DNA of 15,150 nt from Bacteroidota bacterium (GTDB taxonomy: Bacteria; Bacteroidota; Bacteroidia; Bacteroidales; Prolixibacteraceae): NCBI GenBank assembly GCA_030695265.1, contig JAUYTA010000417.1, positions 1-15,150 on the forward strand, written 5' to 3'. Position 1 is the stretch's first letter. Each line of letters opens with the position of its first letter. Position numbers and translations under genes: made by a program. The notes under the pieces were generated by a model. That model had not been told where the DNA came from, did no database searches, and was given only the letters and a program-made list of their open reading frames with translations. Of this stretch, positions 14,090-15,150 are shown one piece after another.

Positions 14090-14301
14090 AAAAACCTTAC
14101 TTTTTTCAATAAACCTTAGTAACTTAGATCAGCCCCGAAACCTTAACCTTATTTACCTTATGAAAATAGAATTCAATAACCTTTATACCCATTTTGTTTT
14201 CATCACCTTAAAAAGGCAACTTGTAATTATAAGGTAGATAAGGTTGGGCTCTGGGGGTTATTACCAGCTTACTAAGGTTTCAATAAAAAAGTAAGGTTTT
14301 T
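14090..14301. repeat. Large imperfect palindrome (MITE-like) between ackA and ptb
   Basis: Two arms of about 72 bases fold onto each other. The outer stem is a perfect 17 bp (14090-14106 with 14285-14301). After a symmetric 4x4 internal loop in which both strands read CAAT comes a perfect 12 bp stem (14111-14122 with 14269-14280). A larger internal loop of about 20 bases follows, then a 17 bp stem with one G-T pair (14145-14161 with 14229-14245). The apical loop is 67 bases. ACCTTA occurs six times in the first 121 bases, and its complement TAAGGT four times in the second arm. No ORF or transposase is inside. TTTAGT occurs on both sides (14083-14088 and 14307-14312) and could be a target-site duplication, though not tightly abutting the arms. 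In RNA from ackA into ptb it would form a giant hairpin. Confidence 0.75.
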
Positions 14302-14363
14302 GAAAATTTAGTGTTGACTTGCTTTGCGTTCCCCACAAGAATGTCATATGATCCGAGAAATGC

Positions 14364-15150
14364 TTACAATTTATTGTGCCCGAACACTATTTCCTCTGTG
14401 TCCAGAGCTATCACCAATTCCTCATCGGTTGGCACAACAACTATTTTCACTTTCGAATCGGGAGTACTAATAATTCCTTCATTCCTGAAGCCTTTGTTTT
14501 TTTCGTGATCAAGCGAAATACCCATAAAATCGAGATCGCCGCAAATTCCTTCCCTGGTTGTAAACGCATTTTCTCCAATTCCTCCGGTCATGATGAGAAT
14601 ATCAAGCCCTCCCATCGCCGCTGTATAGGAACCGATGTATTTTTTCACACGGTAATTGTACATTTCAAGCGCCAATGTAGCTCTTTCATTACCGCTTTCA
14701 CTGGCCATTTCAATTTCGCGCATGTCCGACGAAACTCCCGAAATACCTAACATTCCTGCATGTTTATTAAATAAGGTGTTGGCCGATTTAATTCCGATTT
14801 CTTCTTTATCCATGATATATTGAACCACACCAACATCAAGGTCGCCACAACGGGTTCCCATCATCAATCCTTCTATTGGTGTAAATCCCATCGAGGTATC
14901 AAATGATTTTCCGTTTTTAATTGCCGCAACAGAAGCTCCGTTACCTAAATGGCAGGAAATAATTTTTTGGGTATGGTAGTCAACTCCAAGTAATTCGCAA
15001 ACGCGTTTGGTTACATACCTGTGGCTGGTTCCATGAAAACCGTATCTGCGAATTCCGTATTTTTTATAGAGTGTGTAAGGAATTCCGTACATGTATGCTT
15101 TTGGTTCCATGGTTTGATGGAAAGCCGTATCAAAAACGCCCACTTGCGGA
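14364..15150 (-). CDS. ackA: Acetate kinase, C-terminal part (start beyond the window)
   Basis: The frame is open to the last base of the window; about 261 of the usual 400 residues are present. The enzyme converts acetyl-phosphate and ADP to acetate and ATP. Family motifs in order are VFDTAFHQTM (the aspartate corresponds to the catalytic Asp148 of the E. coli type), YGFHGTSHRYV, HLGNGAS with its catalytic histidine, GTRCGDLD with the catalytic arginine, LIMTGGIGEN, and the C-terminal TDEELVIALDT, whose first glutamate position matches the metal-binding Glu. The substrate-binding N-terminal residues are outside the window. A phosphotransacetylase gene may lie upstream beyond the window; that is only the common arrangement. 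The stop TAA is at 14364-14366, and the large palindrome begins 62 bases downstream. Confidence 0.96.
   Translation of the reverse strand, partial: PQVGVFDTAFHQTMEPKAYMYGIPYTLYKKYGIRRYGFHGTSHRYVTKRVCELLGVDYHTQKIISCHLGNGASVAAIKNGKSFDTSMGFTPIEGLMMGTRCGDLDVGVVQYIMDKEEIGIKSANTLFNKHAGMLGISGVSSDMREIEMASESGNERATLALEMYNYRVKKYIGSYTAAMGGLDILIMTGGIGENAFTTREGICGDLDFMGISLDHEKNKGFRNEGIISTPDSKVKIVVVPTDEELVIALDTEEIVFGHNKL

Overview
The window comes from a member of the Bacteroidota. The evidence is a SusC/SusD outer-membrane pair, an ECF sigma factor plus FecR anti-sigma factor of the Bacteroidota type, DUF4974-like and STN domains, weak Shine-Dalgarno use, a lipoprotein with an acidic export signal after its cysteine, and a -33/-7 promoter of the TTTG/TAnnTTTG type. 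Acetate kinase, phosphate butyryltransferase and butyrate kinase suggest a fermenting anaerobe. The repeat types and the multicopy-type gene remnant feel like Marinilabiliales/Prolixibacteraceae, but that rank is an inference from memory.

Layout on the + strand: (1) positions 1-852 hold the C-terminal end of a family GH3 glycosidase. (2) 919-11852 is a polysaccharide utilization locus: ECF sigma factor, FecR-type anti-sigma factor, STN-containing SusC-like TonB-dependent transporter, SusD-like lipoprotein, GH88 unsaturated glucuronyl hydrolase and a cysteine-type S1 sulfatase. (3) Three long gaps in this locus carry structured repeats. Gap 1504-1836 has two three-way-junction palindromes and degenerate octamers. 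Gap 2818-3190 has several hairpins and a tiny ORF in the susC leader. Gap 9453-10346 has a decayed gene remnant fused to ten exact-length 21-bp repeats, bracketed by two copies of one hairpin. On the - strand: (4) ackA (N-terminal part beyond the window), a 441-bp gap with a very large imperfect inverted repeat, then ptb-buk, converging on the sulfatase.

How the genes work together: the SusCD pair binds and imports an oligosaccharide. The STN domain of SusC signals to FecR, which controls the ECF sigma factor, so the locus is induced by its own substrate. GH88 removes the unsaturated uronate that polysaccharide lyases leave, and the sulfatase removes sulfate. The target is therefore probably a sulfated, uronic-acid-containing polymer (glycosaminoglycan-like or algal), although no lyase is visible here. 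The fermentation genes turn acyl-CoA into acyl-phosphate and then acid plus ATP, and are a separate transcription unit.

The least ordinary material is non-coding: the 65-nt REPIN-like cloverleaf at 1565-1629, the 21-bp/42-bp coding-phase repeat array at 9920-10129, the possible switch in the susC leader at 3079-3155, and the 212-bp palindrome at 14090-14301.
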